Positions 34,751-43,445 of a stretch of DNA of 64,000 bases are shown here, in pieces. Position numbers and translations under genes: made by a program. Location: the NCBI GenBank assembly GCA_902775565.1, contig CACYMP010000006.1, positions 62,001-126,000 on the forward strand. The letters are read 5' to 3'. The notes under the pieces were generated by a model. The model was not told the origin of the DNA. It did no database searches and saw only the letters and a list, made by a program, of their open reading frames with translations. How positions within the stretch are numbered: position 1 is the first letter of the stretch; every line of letters begins with the position of its first letter. The stretch is from Oscillospiraceae bacterium. GTDB lineage: Bacteria; Bacillota; Clostridia; Saccharofermentanales; Saccharofermentanaceae.

Positions 34751-36934
34751 ATGAAGAATTTCAAAGCCATCAGCAGAAGTCTGAGACTTATCACTGCCGG
34801 CATGCTTACATGCGCTGTTGCATTTACGGCGGCCGCCGGTTTTTGCCCTTCACGTGTAAACGGTGACAGCATTAAGAGGACGGCTGTGGACAGACATAAT
34901 TATATGACTGAATGGTTCTGCAGTGCGCCGCTCATGTCTTATATCGTCAGCCTCGATGACGGCGGATATATGGTGTTTTATGTCAAAGCCGACATTATGT
35001 ATTCAGAAAACGGATATGATGTTGAGTATTACGATTCGTCATTCAATTTCGTGAAATATAAGCATATAGACAGTGAGCTTCATTTTTTCGGAGCCTTTTA
35101 TTCTGATTCAACAGGTTACTATGTCCTTACCAGCCAGGAAAACCCGGGAACATCTGCCACTGTTGAGTGCTGCCGTTTGACTAAATACGATAAGAATTGG
35201 AACCGCGTCGGTTCATGCGGATTCTATGACTGCAACACTAACGGTGCACTGATGGAAGGTGCAAGTATTACATCATCCGGCAAATACATGGTTATCGGCA
35301 CGAATCACTTTATGTATCCCTTATATGACGGGTCCGTCCATCAGGCTAATCTTACTGCTCTTGTCGACACTTCCGAGATGAAGCTCCTTGATATCCAGTG
35401 TGGAAAAAAGAATTATGCAGGATATTGCAGTCACTCGTTTAAACAGTATGTCAAGATAGAGGATAATCACATAATTCAGGTTGACCATGGTGATGCGGCG
35501 CCCAGATCTATAGCGCTTTGGCATTTCAATGCGGATATCACGACCGGACAATTCGCAAAACCGGAGCCGTCATTTTATACCATGGTGGAGTTCGGCGGAT
35601 CCTATGAGGAAGACGGAAACTTTACCGGAGCTGCGCTCGGTGGCCTTGAAATATCGAACTCATCATACATAATCGTTGGCAACAGCATCGATCAGAATCA
35701 CTTCAGGTCCGATATCTATGAAGAATACGATAATACGGCCTACGGCAGGAATATATTCATCAGCGTCCTGGATAAGTCAACCGGACAGACCAGCATAAAG
35801 TGGCTTACCACGGATGCGAATGCGGCAAAAGAGACCGGTTATTACAATCCTTATCTTGTCAAAGTCAATGACAACAGTTTTGTGGTCCTCTGGAACGCGG
35901 CAGACAAAGAAAGCACTCTTTACTATGCTTTCATTGACGGCAAGGGCAATATTCAGGGTTCAGTAAAGACTGCGCCTGCTTTCCTTACCGACTGTCAGCC
36001 GATACTGTCAGGAGACAGGATCGTATGGTTTGGAAACGAGACAAACAATATATACAGGACCAGATATGAGAGCTTTGAAGGGCGTACGTACTTCTACAGC
36101 ATCAACACTTCCGATAAGAGTTTCAGTTCCAAGACTTTATATCATCTGGATATAGAAGATACCAAGAACGGCAAAGCAACATTATCAAGCATGCATGCTT
36201 CTTCCGGCGATGAGATCACCGTAAGCACAACGCCTGACGAAGGCTACGAGCTCAGCTATGTCCTGGTAAACGGGAAGAGAATATCGGGCAGCAAATTCAC
36301 GATGCCGGCAGAACCGGTTGTTGTAACGGTCAACTTCAAGAAGGAAGGTTCGCCCAATCTGGATGAAACTGTAACTATCGAAGGGTACTCATATCAGGTT
36401 ACGAATTCCGATACCGAAGGAGCGGGCACGGTAATGATCACCGGCGTGTCCGATCAGGTTACTGCGGTCGTGATCCCACCGACGATCGACATTAACGGAT
36501 ATACATATAAGGTTAATAAGGTAGCCGCACGTGCGTTCTTTGGAAACACAACGATAAAGACGGTATACATAGGGGCGAACGTTACGGTTATTGATACCAA
36601 CGCTTTCTTCGGTTGTTCAAACCTCGTTAAGGCATCCGGCGGTGCAGGTCTCAAGGTCATCGGTCAGAATGCGTTCGCAAGATGTCCTAAGCTCAGCACG
36701 TTCATCATTACGTCCAAGGTGCTCTATAAGATCGGGCCGCAGGCATTCTATCTGGATTCAAGACTTAAGACCATATACATCAAGAACACAACAAAGCTTA
36801 CCAAATCCGGTGTAAAGAAATCGCTTAAGGGTTCAAAGGTCAAGACCGTAAAAGTCAAGAAATCGAAAGTATGGAAATACAAATCCTACTTCAAGAAGTC
36901 CAATTCGGGAAGAAAAGTCAAGGTAAAGAAGTGA
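34751..36934 (+). CDS. Secreted protein: propeller-like domain, B-repeat, LRR_5 and lysine-rich tail
   Basis: The 727-residue protein has a signal peptide (about 1-38). A domain of about 430 residues with repeated beta-strand motifs (SLDDGGYMVF, FYSDSTGYYVL, HIIQVDHGD) looks like a beta-propeller but matches no family I know. Next comes an InlB-type B-repeat (NGKATLSSMHASSGDEI ... DEGYELSYVLVNG), then LRR_5 repeats and the lysine-rich ending (SGVKKSLKGS, VKTVKVKKSK, GRKVKVKK). The downstream gene is a paralogue. Spacing to both neighbours is 13 bases. A role in binding a surface or substrate is inferred. Confidence 0.82.
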   Translation: MKNFKAISRSLRLITAGMLTCAVAFTAAAGFCPSRVNGDSIKRTAVDRHNYMTEWFCSAPLMSYIVSLDDGGYMVFYVKADIMYSENGYDVEYYDSSFNFVKYKHIDSELHFFGAFYSDSTGYYVLTSQENPGTSATVECCRLTKYDKNWNRVGSCGFYDCNTNGALMEGASITSSGKYMVIGTNHFMYPLYDGSVHQANLTALVDTSEMKLLDIQCGKKNYAGYCSHSFKQYVKIEDNHIIQVDHGDAAPRSIALWHFNADITTGQFAKPEPSFYTMVEFGGSYEEDGNFTGAALGGLEISNSSYIIVGNSIDQNHFRSDIYEEYDNTAYGRNIFISVLDKSTGQTSIKWLTTDANAAKETGYYNPYLVKVNDNSFVVLWNAADKESTLYYAFIDGKGNIQGSVKTAPAFLTDCQPILSGDRIVWFGNETNNIYRTRYESFEGRTYFYSINTSDKSFSSKTLYHLDIEDTKNGKATLSSMHASSGDEITVSTTPDEGYELSYVLVNGKRISGSKFTMPAEPVVVTVNFKKEGSPNLDETVTIEGYSYQVTNSDTEGAGTVMITGVSDQVTAVVIPPTIDINGYTYKVNKVAARAFFGNTTIKTVYIGANVTVIDTNAFFGCSNLVKASGGAGLKVIGQNAFARCPKLSTFIITSKVLYKIGPQAFYLDSRLKTIYIKNTTKLTKSGVKKSLKGSKVKTVKVKKSKVWKYKSYFKKSNSGRKVKVKK

Positions 36935-36947
36935 TCGGAGGTATTCT

Positions 36948-39017
36948 ATGATAAATTACGGAATCTTTAAGAAGGGCATAAGCCTTTTCGCGACAGGGAT
37001 CATCGCCTGTGCAGTCTCGCTTACTGCGGTCTCTGCTTATTGTCCGGCAGATGTATCTGCTGCTCCCGTAAAGAATACCGTGACCGACGGCAGAGATTAC
37101 AGCTACTATGCAAGTACAACGGACAAGAATTATATAGTTCCGCTCGATGACGGCGGCTATATGACTTTTTCCGTGAGTTCAAACGGCTATACCGCCGAAT
37201 ACTTCAATAAAGAATTCGAATCGACGAGCACGAAGACCATCAGCCGTGAATTGGGCATTTTCGGTGCGTTCTATTCTGATGCCAACGGCTACTATATCCT
37301 TACCGGACAGAACAACACCAATCAATCAGCAAGCGTTGAATGCTACCGCCTTACCAAATATGATAAATTGTGGAACCGTAAGGGCTCGTGCGGACTTAAA
37401 GACTGCAATACGACCTACCCGTTTTCCTCAGGGGCGGCCAGTATGGCCTCATCCGGCAATTTTCTGGTCATCAGGACCTGCCATAAGATGTATAAAGCCT
37501 CAGACGGATATAACCATCAGGCAAATGTCACAATTCTTGTCAACACGCAGTCAATGACTATACTTGATTCTTTTTATAAAGTTTCAAACGCAAGTGACGG
37601 ATACTGCAGTCACTCATTCAATCAGTATGTGAAGATCGACAACAATCACATTATCGGAGCCGATCACGGTGATGCTTATCCGAGATGTATGGGCGTCTGG
37701 TATTACAAGACGGATTTGACTACAGGAAAACTCCTGACAAAAGGCACGACGTTTTACAACCCGTTCCCTATAAGCGGAGAGATCGGAGCTAATCAGACGG
37801 GCGCGACCCTCGGAGGACTTGAAGTCTCGGATACTTCATACATTATCGTCGGAAGCAGTATCGTTCAGGGCAGCTCCACATCCGGAAACAAGAACATATT
37901 TGTAAGCACGGTCAATAAGACTACCGGAGACACTGCCACCAAGTGGCTTACGTCGGATGCTTCAAGTAAAGGAAGCTATTCCAATCCTTATATCGTTAAG
38001 GTAAGCGATACGAAATTCTGTGTTATCTGGAGCAGGAGCAGCACGCTTTACTATGCGTTTATTGACGGCAGCGGCAATATCCAGGGCAGTGTCTATACTG
38101 CTTCAGGATCTCTTTCTGACTGCCAGCCGGTGCTCGCGGGCAACAAGATAATCTGGTTTACCAAAGGTTCATCAACTGATTTCGCTTTTATCGATCTGAC
38201 TGACAACAGCTTTAACAGGGCATTTACGGTAACCGTTGAAAGCTCGAAACACGGAACTGCAACTGTATCGCCTACCAAGGCGCTTACAGGAAAACAGATC
38301 ACCGTAAACATTAAGCCTGATGACGGTTATGAACTCGATGTTATAAGAGTCAACGGAAATCCTATCGAGGGCAATAAGTTTGAAATGCCCGGAAAGAATA
38401 CCACGGTAAGCGTCTTCTTCAAAAAGATCGGTTCACCGAGTATAGGTGAGACGGTCCCGGTCGGCGACCTTAACTGCCTGGTAACTAATTCCGATACTGA
38501 CGGAGCAGGCACGGTTGCTGTCACATACGCGGCAACTCAGGCCGAGGCCGTGGTGATCCCCAATACCGTTGAGATAAACGGAAGCTTCTATAAGGTCAAC
38601 AAGGTAGCGGCAAGAGCGTTTTTCGAGAATGCGGATATCAAGACCGTTTATATCGGAGCAAACGTTGCGGTAATAGACACCAACGCTTTCTTCGGATGTC
38701 CGAATCTCGTCAAGGTATCGGGCGGTGCAGGTCTCAAGGTCATCGGTCAGAATGCGTTCGCAAGGTGCCCTAAGCTTAGCACGTTCATCATTACATCCAA
38801 GGTGCTCTATAAGATCGGACCGCAGGCATTCTATAAGGATTCCAGGCTTAAGACTGTCTATGTTAAGAACACAACAAAGCTCACCAAGAGCGGAGTAAAG
38901 AAATCGCTTAAGGGTTCTTCGGTCAAGACCGTTAAGGTTAAGAAGTCGAAGGTCTACAAGTACAGAAAATTCTTCAAGAAGTCCAATTCGGGAAGAAAAG
39001 TAAAAGTTAAGAAGTAA
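36948..39017 (+). CDS. Secreted propeller-like/LRR_5 protein, paralogue of the preceding gene
   Basis: The 689-residue protein repeats the layout of its neighbour: signal peptide, a domain with PLDDGGYMTF, FYSDANGYYIL and HIIGADHGD, a B-repeat (HGTATVSPTKALTGKQI), LRR_5 repeats and the same lysine-rich end. The N-terminal domains differ widely, yet the 3' parts are nearly identical in DNA, with 44 identical bases at 36638-36681 and 38721-38764. This indicates tandem duplication with later gene conversion or selection on the 3' end. CGGAGG precedes the ATG. Confidence 0.82.
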   Translation: MINYGIFKKGISLFATGIIACAVSLTAVSAYCPADVSAAPVKNTVTDGRDYSYYASTTDKNYIVPLDDGGYMTFSVSSNGYTAEYFNKEFESTSTKTISRELGIFGAFYSDANGYYILTGQNNTNQSASVECYRLTKYDKLWNRKGSCGLKDCNTTYPFSSGAASMASSGNFLVIRTCHKMYKASDGYNHQANVTILVNTQSMTILDSFYKVSNASDGYCSHSFNQYVKIDNNHIIGADHGDAYPRCMGVWYYKTDLTTGKLLTKGTTFYNPFPISGEIGANQTGATLGGLEVSDTSYIIVGSSIVQGSSTSGNKNIFVSTVNKTTGDTATKWLTSDASSKGSYSNPYIVKVSDTKFCVIWSRSSTLYYAFIDGSGNIQGSVYTASGSLSDCQPVLAGNKIIWFTKGSSTDFAFIDLTDNSFNRAFTVTVESSKHGTATVSPTKALTGKQITVNIKPDDGYELDVIRVNGNPIEGNKFEMPGKNTTVSVFFKKIGSPSIGETVPVGDLNCLVTNSDTDGAGTVAVTYAATQAEAVVIPNTVEINGSFYKVNKVAARAFFENADIKTVYIGANVAVIDTNAFFGCPNLVKVSGGAGLKVIGQNAFARCPKLSTFIITSKVLYKIGPQAFYKDSRLKTVYVKNTTKLTKSGVKKSLKGSSVKTVKVKKSKVYKYRKFFKKSNSGRKVKVKK

Positions 39018-39040
39018 AAATATTTAAGCGGAGGCAGAAA

Positions 39041-39676
39041 ATGAAAAGAAGAATGATTGCAACGTTTATTGCAGCTGTGATGCTGATGACAGGATGCAAT
39101 AATGCTGGGCAGCCTGCGGCTTCTTCAGAGACCACTGCACCTGAAACCACAACAGAAGAAACCACCACGACTACTGCGGCTCCTACGACCACCGAGACGA
39201 CAATGCCGTCTTTCCCGATCGAACAGCATGCCGGCATAGTAGGCGATTGGGGTACGGACTTTGATTTCGGAAGCAATGCTAAATATGAGAGCAAATATGA
39301 TAAGGAATTCAATGTCACATATCCTTGTTATCCGAACTATGCTCCGGGCGAGGATGTAACCATTACATTCAAGTCAGAAAAGAAACTGAAACTGGGTTGC
39401 ATAGTTAAGGTTGATGACTCGGTAACAGGACAGATGGATCTCGGTATGATCACGGCCTATGGCCAGAATCCCGACATGAAAAAAGACGGAATAACGCCTA
39501 TTCAGAAAGAATGTACCTTTTCAGGAAAAGACGGAGTCTATACAGTCACCATCCCGGGAAAACAGATTGAAGCGAACCGTTTTTATCTCATCAATATAAT
39601 TGAAAACAAGTCTAAGAAGAAAAACGAGGTCAGGATCGAAAACTATGATTTCGGGATCCGCTGTTACGTGGACTGA
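39041..39676 (+). CDS. Lipoprotein with Thr-rich linker
   Basis: The 211-residue protein begins with a lipoprotein signal (lipobox LMTGC, cysteine near residue 19). A linker of about 35 residues, mostly Thr, Glu and Ala, follows, then a compact beta-rich domain with no family I recognise. It closes the LRR operon, 23 bases after the previous stop with CGGAGG, and may be a membrane-anchored partner of the secreted LRR proteins (inference). Confidence 0.75.
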   Translation: MKRRMIATFIAAVMLMTGCNNAGQPAASSETTAPETTTEETTTTTAAPTTTETTMPSFPIEQHAGIVGDWGTDFDFGSNAKYESKYDKEFNVTYPCYPNYAPGEDVTITFKSEKKLKLGCIVKVDDSVTGQMDLGMITAYGQNPDMKKDGITPIQKECTFSGKDGVYTVTIPGKQIEANRFYLINIIENKSKKKNEVRIENYDFGIRCYVD

Positions 39677-39693
39677 TAAGATGCATTTGCCAG

Positions 39694-39727
39694 GGGCTGT
39701 CTTGTTGGAGACAGCCCTTTTATCTTT
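39694..39727 (+). terminator. Terminator of the LRR/lipoprotein operon
   Basis: GGGCTGTC (39694-39701) pairs with GACAGCCC (39710-39717), followed by TTTTATCTTTT. Confidence 0.88.
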
Positions 39728-39741
39728 TGATTTACAGAGTG

Positions 39742-39829
39742 ATTTCGGCCGAAATATGGATTCTTCGATAATTTGGCCGAAAAAGAGACTTCGTGACTGT
39801 CAGCGATGCGTGTGTTTTTCGGCTGAAAT
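39742..39829. repeat. Three copies of an ATTTCGGCCGAAAT-type palindrome
   Basis: A perfect 14-bp palindrome lies at 39742-39755. Imperfect copies are at 39771-39784 (ATTTGGCCGAAAAA) and 39816-39829 (TTTTCGGCTGAAAT). The centres are about 28 and 46 bases apart. They precede the polyphosphate kinase gene and may be operator sites. Confidence 0.6.
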
Positions 39830-39954
39830 GATCGGTTAACCCAAATAAAGCCGTAAACATCAAAATTCCTTTAAAATTTACAATTAAAGCCTTTTAAATG
39901 TGCGCCGGTGCTCCTATATTTAAACTATAAGTTTATTTAAGGGAGGGAAGATCC

Positions 39955-41433
39955 ATGCTAAAGAATATGGTCAAAGCGCAGAAACCGGCAGACGAAGAAT
40001 TGACGGCAAGAATTGCGGATGAGAGATCAAGGCTTTTCGCAAGCCAGATGAAGATAAAAGATGCGGGACTTCCCGTAATGGTCATCTTTGAGGGATGGGG
40101 CGCGGCCGGAAAGGGCAGCGTTCTGGGAAAGATAATCAAGAACATCGACCCGAGGTTCTTCAAGGTTAAGACCTATGCTGCTCCGACCGCGGAGGACAAG
40201 AGATATCCGTTCCTTTACAGGTACATGAAGGACATTCCTGAGAAGGGCAAGTTCGTGTTCTACGATACCTACTGGATGGAGGAGATCACGGATGCCAGGA
40301 TCAGCGGCGAGATGGGCGACAAGGAATACGAGGAGAAGATCGACTCGATAACCCGTACCGAAAGATCGCTCGTGGATAACGGATATCTCGTTATGAAGTT
40401 CTTTTTCCAGATCGGGAAAAAGGAGCAGAAGAGAAGATTAGACGCTCTGCTTGCAGACAAGGATACAAAGTGGAGAGTTGACAAGTACGATCTCCATGAG
40501 AACAAGCATTACGACGAGAGCCTTGAGGTCTACGACAAGTATCTGAAGGATACGAACAGTCCGACGGCTCCGTGGTACATCATTGATGCAAAGGATAAGA
40601 AGCTCGCCGAGCTCCAGGTGCTGGAGTTCCTGAACCAAGGCATCGATACGGCACTCAAGAACAAGGATCTTGCTGCGCCGATCCTGCAGAATACATATCC
40701 GCTCAAGAAGACACCGCTTCTTAAGGACATCGATCTCAAGGGCAAGACACTGACCGAAGAGGAATATGACAAGAAGTTAGATGACCTCCAGGATGAACTC
40801 TCGCAGCTTCACTATAAGCTCTACAGAAAGAAGATCCCGGTCATCATCGCTTATGAAGGCTGGGATGCGGCAGGCAAGGGCGGCAACATAAAGAGGATCA
40901 CCGGTGCGTTAGACCCGAGAGGCTTTGAGGTGCAGCCGATCGCAAGCCCGGAGCCGCATGAGAAGGCAAGACATTTCCTGTGGAGATTTTGGACGAGACT
41001 TCCCAAGACCGGTCATATCGCGATATTTGACCGCACATGGTACGGACGCGTAATGGTCGAGAGGATCGAGGGCTTCTGCAGCGAGAACGACTGGCAGCGC
41101 GCGTATAACGAGATCAATGAGTTCGAGAAAGAGCTCACGGACTGGGGCGCGGTCGTTATCAAGTTCTGGGTACAGATAGACAAGCGTACGCAGCTCAAGC
41201 GTTTCAAAGAGCGTCAGGCGACGTCTGAAAAGCAGTGGAAGATCACTGATGAGGACTGGCGCAACCGTGAGAAGTGGAACCAGTACGAGCAGGCGATCGA
41301 TGAGATGATACAAAAGACCTCCACGGAATTTGCCCCGTGGTACATCCTTGAGTCGGTCGATAAGAAGTACGCAAGGATAAAAGCACTCGAGATCGTAGTC
41401 GAAGAACTCAAAAAAGCTTGCGAATCTAAGTGA
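39955..41433 (+). CDS. pap: Two-domain polyphosphate kinase 2 (polyphosphate:AMP phosphotransferase)
   Basis: The 492-residue protein contains two PPK2 domains in tandem. Walker A is EGWGAAGKGS near residue 46 in the first and EGWDAAGKGG near residue 304 in the second. The second keeps the FDRTWYGRV lid motif, while the first has FYDTYWMEE. Two-domain PPK2 proteins mostly phosphorylate AMP to ADP from polyphosphate; in several, only the C-terminal half is catalytic, which matches the degraded motif here. GGGAGGG precedes the ATG. Single-gene unit. Confidence 0.9.
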   Translation: MLKNMVKAQKPADEELTARIADERSRLFASQMKIKDAGLPVMVIFEGWGAAGKGSVLGKIIKNIDPRFFKVKTYAAPTAEDKRYPFLYRYMKDIPEKGKFVFYDTYWMEEITDARISGEMGDKEYEEKIDSITRTERSLVDNGYLVMKFFFQIGKKEQKRRLDALLADKDTKWRVDKYDLHENKHYDESLEVYDKYLKDTNSPTAPWYIIDAKDKKLAELQVLEFLNQGIDTALKNKDLAAPILQNTYPLKKTPLLKDIDLKGKTLTEEEYDKKLDDLQDELSQLHYKLYRKKIPVIIAYEGWDAAGKGGNIKRITGALDPRGFEVQPIASPEPHEKARHFLWRFWTRLPKTGHIAIFDRTWYGRVMVERIEGFCSENDWQRAYNEINEFEKELTDWGAVVIKFWVQIDKRTQLKRFKERQATSEKQWKITDEDWRNREKWNQYEQAIDEMIQKTSTEFAPWYILESVDKKYARIKALEIVVEELKKACESK

Positions 41434-41471
41434 AACAAGGGTCCGAGCGGACCGTTTGTCAACAGAACAGT

Positions 41472-41512
41472 TATGCCCGGGGCATTTTTTTGACAAAATG
41501 CCAACGGGCATA
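41472..41512 (+). terminator. Nested inverted repeat/terminator after pap
   Basis: TATGCCCG (41472-41479) and CGGGCATA (41505-41512) enclose GGCATTTT and AAAATGCC. A T run lies inside the structure, so ATGCC-CGG-GGCAT with TTTTTTT may act alone as terminator. Confidence 0.65.
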
Positions 41513-41619
41513 TTTATTTGACCGTGCTACAATAAAAATTAGTTATTATACATCTATTTTTCGCTTTTACAAATAGTTTTTTCTGAATTTGTCAAAAATT
41601 TATAAGAAAGGTGGTCTAT

Positions 41620-42141
41620 ATGAGCTTTAAGGTTGGGGACAACATTGTTTATGCAGGCAGCGGAGTCTGCCAGATCGATGCGATCAAAGACATCAGTTTT
41701 TTCAAAGAGAAACCGCAGAAATATTATGTCTTAAAGCCTCTTTTCGTAAGACAGTCTCAGGTCGTTTATGTGCCGTTTGAGAACAAGTCACAGGTCGAGA
41801 AGATCCGTCCGGTACTGTCAAAGAAAGAAGCAATGGCTCTTATAGACAAGATCCCTTATGACAAGCTTGAGTGGATCGATGACAGGAATGACCGTAAGGA
41901 TGCATTCGCTGATATCATCGTCAACGGTTCAAGAGAGGATATCATGAGCATGATCCATCTTATAAAGTGCCACGCGAAGAAGCTTTCCGGAGAGGGCAAG
42001 CATCTCAATGCCCAGGACGAGCGCGCGCTTAATGATGCCAAGGTCAGGATGAACAACGAGATCGCTCTGGCACTCGATATTGAGCCTGAGAATGTCATTG
42101 AGCTTATCCATGAGAAGACGGGTGAAGTTGATTTCGCCTGA
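41620..42141 (+). CDS. CarD/CdnL family transcription regulator
   Basis: The 173-residue protein has the N-terminal CarD/TRCF RNA-polymerase-interaction domain (FKVGDNIVYAGSGVCQIDAI, YYVLKPLF, VYVPFEN) and a helical C-terminal DNA-binding domain. Such proteins stabilise open complexes at promoters, often of rRNA and housekeeping genes. The ATG at 41620 follows AAAGGTGG; the GTG at 41611 is less likely. It lies upstream of the aro operon but is separated from it by that operon's own promoter. Confidence 0.9.
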   Translation: MSFKVGDNIVYAGSGVCQIDAIKDISFFKEKPQKYYVLKPLFVRQSQVVYVPFENKSQVEKIRPVLSKKEAMALIDKIPYDKLEWIDDRNDRKDAFADIIVNGSREDIMSMIHLIKCHAKKLSGEGKHLNAQDERALNDAKVRMNNEIALALDIEPENVIELIHEKTGEVDFA

Positions 42142-42145
42142 CACC

Positions 42146-42175
42146 TTGACAGCAATTGGCATTGTGTGTTTTAAT
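42146..42175 (+). promoter_or_regulatory. aroF leader promoter
   Basis: A perfect TTGACA (42146-42151), an 18-base spacer and TTTAAT (42170-42175). Transcription should begin near 42182, about 200 bases before aroF. Confidence 0.75.
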
Positions 42176-42176
42176 G

Positions 42177-42221
42177 ACCGCAGTTTTTCAAAAGGAGACA
42201 TCTCAAATTGAAGACTGCGGT
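42177..42221 (+). other. Hairpin around the leader peptide start
   Basis: ACCGCAGT (42177-42184) pairs perfectly with ACTGCGGT (42214-42221), with TCA/TGA extending it. The leader Shine-Dalgarno sequence lies in its loop, so the hairpin may modulate leader translation; TTTTC after it could also weakly terminate carD read-through. Confidence 0.55.
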
Positions 42222-42270
42222 TTTCTATTTTGCGTATAACTATTACTACTACTTTAGGGGAATTGCCTGA
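42208..42270 (+). CDS. Tyr/Phe-rich leader peptide (attenuation)
   Basis: A 20-codon frame starts with TTG at 42208, ten bases after AAAGGAG (42190-42196), and ends with TGA at 42270. It encodes [20 protein letters not shown], with six Tyr and three Phe, including four consecutive Tyr codons at 42241-42252 plus the one before. This is the classic composition of an aromatic amino acid leader peptide, and it sits before the gene for DAHP synthase. The intrinsic terminator at 42321-42359 follows. TTGTTGCG (about 42280-42287) can pair with seven of eight bases of the terminator 5' arm, giving a possible antiterminator when ribosomes stall. Confidence 0.8.
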   Translation: MKTAVFYFAYNYYYYFRGIA

Positions 42271-42320
42271 AGCGGCTTTTGTTGCGCGAGAAAACCTTAA
42301 TACCAAAATTGTTAAGAATA

Positions 42321-42359
42321 AACGCTGCAAGGGTACGCAAAGCCCGGGCAGCGTTTTTT
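42321..42359 (+). terminator. aroF attenuator terminator
   Basis: AACGCTGC (42321-42328) pairs with GCAGCGTT (42348-42355), with inner GGG/CCC pairs, then six T residues. It ends 27 bases before aroF. Confidence 0.92.
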
Positions 42360-42386
42360 AATTCACATGAAAGAAGGAGAACAGAA

Positions 42387-43385
42387 ATGATTGCAGTACT
42401 GAAGAACACGGCTACTAAGGAACAGGTAAAGAACCTCGTACAGTGGTTTGAGGGCAAAGGCCTCAAGGTTAACGAGTCGCAGGGTGATTACTGCACGGTT
42501 CTGGGTCTCATCGGTGATACGACACAGCTCGACATCGAAATGCTCAAGGGTCTTGATATCATCGAGTCTGTAACCCGCGTTTCAGAGCCTTTTAAGAAGG
42601 CGAACAGGAAGTTCCATCCTGAAGACACGGTCGTTGATGTCGGCGGAGTCAAGATCGGCGGAGGCAATTTCGCGGTCATCGCTGGCCCCTGCTCAGTCGA
42701 GAGCGAAGAGCAGATCCTTGAATGCGCAAGGGCAGTAAAAGCAGCAGGAGCTACGATCTTAAGAGGCGGCGCTTTCAAACCGAGGACATCACCTTACGAT
42801 TTCCAGGGACTTCATGAAGAAGGTATCAGACTGCTCCTTGAAGCAAAGAAGGAGACAGGACTTCCCATCTGCTCCGAGATCATGAGCCCCGAGCAGCTCC
42901 CTGTTTTCGAGGACGTTGATTTCCTTCAGGTCGGCGCACGCAACATGCAGAACTTCGATCTTCTCAAAGCTATCGGCAAGACGGGAAAACCGGTCCTTCT
43001 CAAGCGCGGACTTTCCGCCACCATCAAGGAGCTCCTCATGAGCGCAGAGTACATCATGAGCGAGGGCAATCCCAACGTAATCCTTTGCGAGCGCGGAATC
43101 AGAACATATGAGACATACACGAGAAATACTTTTGACGTAAGTGCCATTTCCGTTCTCAAGCAGATCACGCACCTTCCTGTCGTAGGCGATCCTTCACACG
43201 CGACAGGCAAGTCGAATCTTATCAGACCGATGTCCATGGCGGCGGTCGTTTCAGGCGCGGATGCTCTCGAGATTGAAGTGCATACATGTCCCGAGAAGGC
43301 TCTTTCCGATGCGGCACAGCAGCTTACTCCTGCCCAGTTCACTGAGGTCATGGATGCGATCGGCAAGGCAAGAAGTATTCTGTAA
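42387..43385 (+). CDS. aroF: DAHP synthase (type I-beta with regulatory N-domain)
   Basis: The 332-residue enzyme condenses phosphoenolpyruvate and erythrose 4-phosphate, the first step of the shikimate pathway. Residues 1 to about 65 form a ferredoxin-like regulatory domain as in Thermotoga DAHP synthase, which binds Tyr or Phe. The barrel follows with [29 protein letters not shown] and [14 protein letters not shown]. It is therefore probably controlled twice, by leader-peptide attenuation and by feedback. The ATG at 42387 has AAGAAGGAG upstream; longer starts would run through the terminator. Confidence 0.95.
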   Translation: MIAVLKNTATKEQVKNLVQWFEGKGLKVNESQGDYCTVLGLIGDTTQLDIEMLKGLDIIESVTRVSEPFKKANRKFHPEDTVVDVGGVKIGGGNFAVIAGPCSVESEEQILECARAVKAAGATILRGGAFKPRTSPYDFQGLHEEGIRLLLEAKKETGLPICSEIMSPEQLPVFEDVDFLQVGARNMQNFDLLKAIGKTGKPVLLKRGLSATIKELLMSAEYIMSEGNPNVILCERGIRTYETYTRNTFDVSAISVLKQITHLPVVGDPSHATGKSNLIRPMSMAAVVSGADALEIEVHTCPEKALSDAAQQLTPAQFTEVMDAIGKARSIL

Positions 43386-43389
43386 TTTG

Positions 43390-43421
43390 AAAAGACGCCG
43401 GGTATTTCCGGTGTCTTTTTT
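43390..43421 (+). terminator. Terminator between aroF and tyrA
   Basis: AAAGACGCCGG pairs with CCGGTGTCTTT around GTATTT, followed by T residues. It would reduce read-through into tyrA. Confidence 0.88.
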
Positions 43422-43445
43422 ATAGATTTAAAGGAAGTATATAAA

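Noticed and set aside
42174..42239. Alternative leader ORF from the ATG at 42174
   Set aside because: It has no ribosome binding site, starts at or before the likely transcription start, and lacks aromatic codon enrichment. The TTG frame at 42208 has both a Shine-Dalgarno sequence and the Tyr/Phe run.
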